The position numbers and the translations under genes were made by a program. From the NCBI GenBank assembly GCA_016867055.1, contig VGKN01000056.1, positions 1-8,133 on the forward strand: a stretch of DNA of 8,133 nucleotides, in the 5' to 3' direction. Under the pieces are notes generated by a model that had not been told where the DNA came from, did no database searches, and worked only from the letters and a program-made list of their open reading frames with translations. How positions within the stretch are numbered: the stretch's first letter is position 1; the number at the start of each line of letters is the position of its first letter. This document shows positions 6,111 through 8,133 of the stretch, piece after piece. The DNA is from Candidatus Omnitrophota bacterium. GTDB taxonomy: Bacteria; Omnitrophota; Koll11; VGKN01.

Positions 6111-6320
6111 ATGATACCGAGTAAATGTAAAGACTGGAAAGTGGCAAATAGCCCATTGATAAAGTGGTGGTGTAAACTCGCCTGTGGAGGCTTGACCAAG
6201 GGTAGACTATGTGAACCCTGGTGTAGAATTGTTGAAAGATATGGTATGTGGACGCTCCTTATTACTTTGGTGCTACCTATATTTTTGATAATCTGGTTTA
6301 CATATTATAGTTTTTTTTAA
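6111..6320 (+). CDS. Small tail-anchored protein with two CxxxC motifs, unknown function
   Basis: The product has 69 residues. The N-terminal 45 residues are basic and Trp/Cys-rich, with Cys6, then Cys21-x3-Cys25 and Cys34-x3-Cys38. One hydrophobic helix (about 47-63) and a short aromatic end follow, so it is probably C-terminally anchored. The spaced CxxxC pairs could form a disulfide-linked helical hairpin (twin CX3C style) or bind a metal ion. No family is recognised. An upstream extended -10 box supports expression, but the ribosome binding site is poor (AAGATAATAAA before ATG). It is divergent from the DUF1648 gene and is followed by a long hairpin before the GH1 gene, so it is probably its own unit. 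The non-random Cys pattern and clean helix argue for a real gene. Confidence 0.65.
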   Translation: MIPSKCKDWKVANSPLIKWWCKLACGGLTKGRLCEPWCRIVERYGMWTLLITLVLPIFLIIWFTYYSFF

Positions 6321-6333
6321 ATATTTGTCAGAG

Positions 6334-6382
6334 CCAGAAGATAGAGGTCAGATTTTTCTATTATCTGTTTTCTGTCTTCTGG
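6334..6382. repeat. Long imperfect hairpin between the CxxxC protein gene and the GH1 gene
   Basis: Bases 6334-6353 pair with 6363-6382: 16 Watson-Crick pairs, 3 G-U pairs and 1 mismatch in 20 positions, with a 9-nt loop. Three T residues follow the right arm. It is built of purine-rich AGAAGA/CAGA units on one side. It may terminate transcription of the gene at 6111, or it may be a degenerate dispersed repeat. Confidence 0.5.
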
Positions 6383-6401
6383 TTTCGTAATTTGTAAAAT
6401 A

Positions 6402-7673
6402 ATGTCAGACTTTCCAAAAGATTTTTTCTGGGGCGCTGCAACCTCTTCTCATCAGGTTGAAGGAGGTAATATCTTAAATGACTGGTGGGAGTGGGAAACC
6501 CTTGGCAGGACCAAAGAGCCGTCAGGAAAGACCTGCGAACATTACCTAAAATTTAAAGAGGATTTTAAACTCGCGAAGGGGTTAAATCATAACTGCCATA
6601 GATTCTCCCTTGAATGGAGTAGAATTGAGCCCCAGCAGGGTAGGTTTAGCGAAGAGGCACTTTCCCATTATAGAGAGGTTATTGTTTTATTAAAATCACT
6701 TAACATAGAGCCTATAGTTACTATTAACCATTTTACCCTACCACTCTGGTTTTGTAAAAAAGGGGGATGGGAGCAATCTGACTCGCCAGAGATTTTTTCG
6801 GTCTTTGTAGAAAGGGTAGCAAAAGAATACGGAGACTTAGTAAATTACTGGCTTACCCTAAATGAGCCTATGGTCTATGCGTATCAGAGTTATTTTATTG
6901 GAAAATGGCCTCCGGGCAAAAGCAACTTTAGTTTATTTTTGAAAGTGGTTAAGAATTTAATCTTTGCCCATGTGCTTTCATACCAGAAAATACGCCTATT
7001 GATAAGGGAAAAATACTCTAAGGATGTAAGGGTGGGATTTTCAAACCATACCTTAGTTTTTAGTCCCTGCCATAAAGGGTCGTTAAAAGATAGAATCTCT
7101 GCTTCCCTGAGGCATAATATGTCAAATCATTTTTTTGTAAAGGCTATTATGGATGGCAGGGTATTTCTACCAGGAATTTTTAATGAGAGATTGCCTATTA
7201 AGAAGGCTATTGATTTTATAGGGATAAATTATTATTCAAGGGATTTTGTAAGAAATGCAGGTTTTACCATACCCAAAGTTTTAGGTGAGGTATGCACTCT
7301 TTTACACCATAGAGATGCAGGAAGGCGTAGCTTTATAGAATGGGAGATATATCCTGAAGGGATATATCGGATTCTTAAGGAATTCTCAAGATATAAATTA
7401 CCGCTTATTATTACAGAAAATGGTATATGTACTGAGGATGACAATGAGCGTACCGAATTTATAATAGGACACTTAAGAGAGGTTAAGCAGGCAATTGGTG
7501 AGAATATCCCGGTATTTGGATATATCTACTGGTCGCTTCTGGATAATTTTGAATGGGATAAAGGCTTTTCTCCCAGATTTGGGCTTATAGAGGTGGATTA
7601 TAAAACACAGTCGCGTAAAATAAGAAATAGCGCCTTAGAATATGCAAAGATTTGTAAAACAGGCAATCTTTAG
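6402..7673 (+). CDS. GH1 family beta-glycosidase
   Basis: The 423-residue protein is slightly shorter than typical GH1 enzymes (430-480) and covers the full barrel. The N-terminus FPKDFFWGAATSSHQVEG is the family signature around the Gln18 subsite -1 ligand. INHFTLPLW holds His110, TLNEP holds the acid/base Glu155, and ITENG holds the nucleophile Glu339. The C-terminal block YWSLLDNFEWDKGFSPRFGL carries the Trp and Glu that bind the sugar. It should hydrolyse beta-linked glucosides, galactosides or related sugars with retention of configuration. HFTLP rather than HWDLP at the -1 site is seen in many thermophile and environmental members. There is no signal peptide, so it is cytoplasmic and would act on imported oligosaccharides. 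The start has no clear Shine-Dalgarno. Its stop directly abuts the next ATG. Exact substrate is not decidable. Confidence 0.95.
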   Translation: MSDFPKDFFWGAATSSHQVEGGNILNDWWEWETLGRTKEPSGKTCEHYLKFKEDFKLAKGLNHNCHRFSLEWSRIEPQQGRFSEEALSHYREVIVLLKSLNIEPIVTINHFTLPLWFCKKGGWEQSDSPEIFSVFVERVAKEYGDLVNYWLTLNEPMVYAYQSYFIGKWPPGKSNFSLFLKVVKNLIFAHVLSYQKIRLLIREKYSKDVRVGFSNHTLVFSPCHKGSLKDRISASLRHNMSNHFFVKAIMDGRVFLPGIFNERLPIKKAIDFIGINYYSRDFVRNAGFTIPKVLGEVCTLLHHRDAGRRSFIEWEIYPEGIYRILKEFSRYKLPLIITENGICTEDDNERTEFIIGHLREVKQAIGENIPVFGYIYWSLLDNFEWDKGFSPRFGLIEVDYKTQSRKIRNSALEYAKICKTGNL

Positions 7674-8133
7674 ATGAAAACCATAAAAGAGGTAGATTTA
7701 ATAATCTTTGATTTAGATGGAACCCTTATTGATACAAAAAAAGATATAGTTAATTCCGTAAATAATACCCTTAAAAACCTTGGGTTAAGGCCAAGGCCGG
7801 ACAATATAATTTCCAGCTTTATAGGCTATGGAATCAAAGGACTTATAAGGGATGCACTTGGAAAGGAAAATACATCTCTTTTAGAAAAAGCCCTTAAGAT
7901 ATACGAGGAAAATTATAACAAGCATATGTTTGATACAAGCAGACCATACCCTGGTGTTTTGGAAGTGTTAGAGCATTTTAGTAAAAAGTCCAAAGCCGTT
8001 ATTACAAACAAAAGGAAAAGATTTGCCAAGGCGCAATTAGAACACTTTGGTATCGCAAAATATTTTGATGAGATTATTGGCGGAGATGATGAAACCTGTC
8101 TTAAACCATCGCCCTGCCAGCCAGAGGCTGTTT
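7674..8133 (+). CDS. HAD-superfamily hydrolase, phosphoglycolate phosphatase-like, 3' end outside window
   Basis: The first 153 residues are visible. Motif I is FDLDGTL with nucleophile Asp13 and Asp15. The cap is helical (about 20-90), including ISSFIGYGIKGLI. Motif II is ITNK with Thr111. The motif III Lys is probably Lys144 in LKPSP. The acidic motif IV lies beyond the window. This arrangement with an alpha-helical C1 cap and the GYGI block resembles phosphoglycolate phosphatase (Gph) and related sugar-phosphate phosphatases. The ATG follows the GH1 stop with no gap, so it is translated from the same message; a role in recycling a sugar phosphate is conceivable but unproven. Confidence 0.88.
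   Translation, partial: MKTIKEVDLIIFDLDGTLIDTKKDIVNSVNNTLKNLGLRPRPDNIISSFIGYGIKGLIRDALGKENTSLLEKALKIYEENYNKHMFDTSRPYPGVLEVLEHFSKKSKAVITNKRKRFAKAQLEHFGIAKYFDEIIGGDDETCLKPSPCQPEAV

Overview
The window is AT-rich, gene-dense bacterial DNA. No rRNA, tRNA, CRISPR array or transposase gene is visible. The lineage cannot be proven from the sequence. The low GC, tightly packed mixed-function operons, frequently weak Shine-Dalgarno signals and palindromic elements with ACCCCG...CGGGGT ends remind me of uncultivated lineages such as Omnitrophota, but this is an impression only.

Region 1 (1-4084, all + strand) looks like one co-transcribed run. It holds the 3' end of a glycoside-hydrolase-like gene, a membrane-anchored alpha/beta hydrolase of the BEM46/ABHD type, greA, an exported M28 zinc peptidase, and an ArsB/NhaD (ion transporter) superfamily permease. 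Gaps are 24 nt or less. The M28 gene has no ATG, GTG or TTG where its signal peptide begins; a single G-to-A change in an ancestral ATGA overlap with greA would explain this.

Region 2 (4085-5510) is a probable metal-handling unit in its own context. A 173-nt leader contains a 12-bp perfect palindromic stem and a second foldable element next to a very strong ribosome binding site. It precedes a 46-residue Cys-rich single-pass membrane protein and, with no gap, a PF03773 (DUF318/ArsP-like) permease with a Cys/His-rich loop. A 227-nt gene-free stretch follows, holding a degenerate nested inverted repeat and a perfect 14-bp stem palindrome.

Region 3 (5511-6320) has a DUF1648-type membrane protein on the - strand and a 69-residue membrane protein with two CxxxC motifs on the + strand. 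They are divergently arranged around an inverted repeat whose two arms each contain an extended -10 box.

Region 4 (6334-8133) has a long imperfect hairpin, then a GH1 beta-glycosidase, immediately followed by a HAD-family phosphatase of the phosphoglycolate phosphatase type that runs off the window.

Most genes belong to known families. I see no clear large undescribed system. The least explained parts are the small Cys-rich membrane proteins, the structured leader of the metal-permease unit, the paired palindromes, and the start of the M28 gene.
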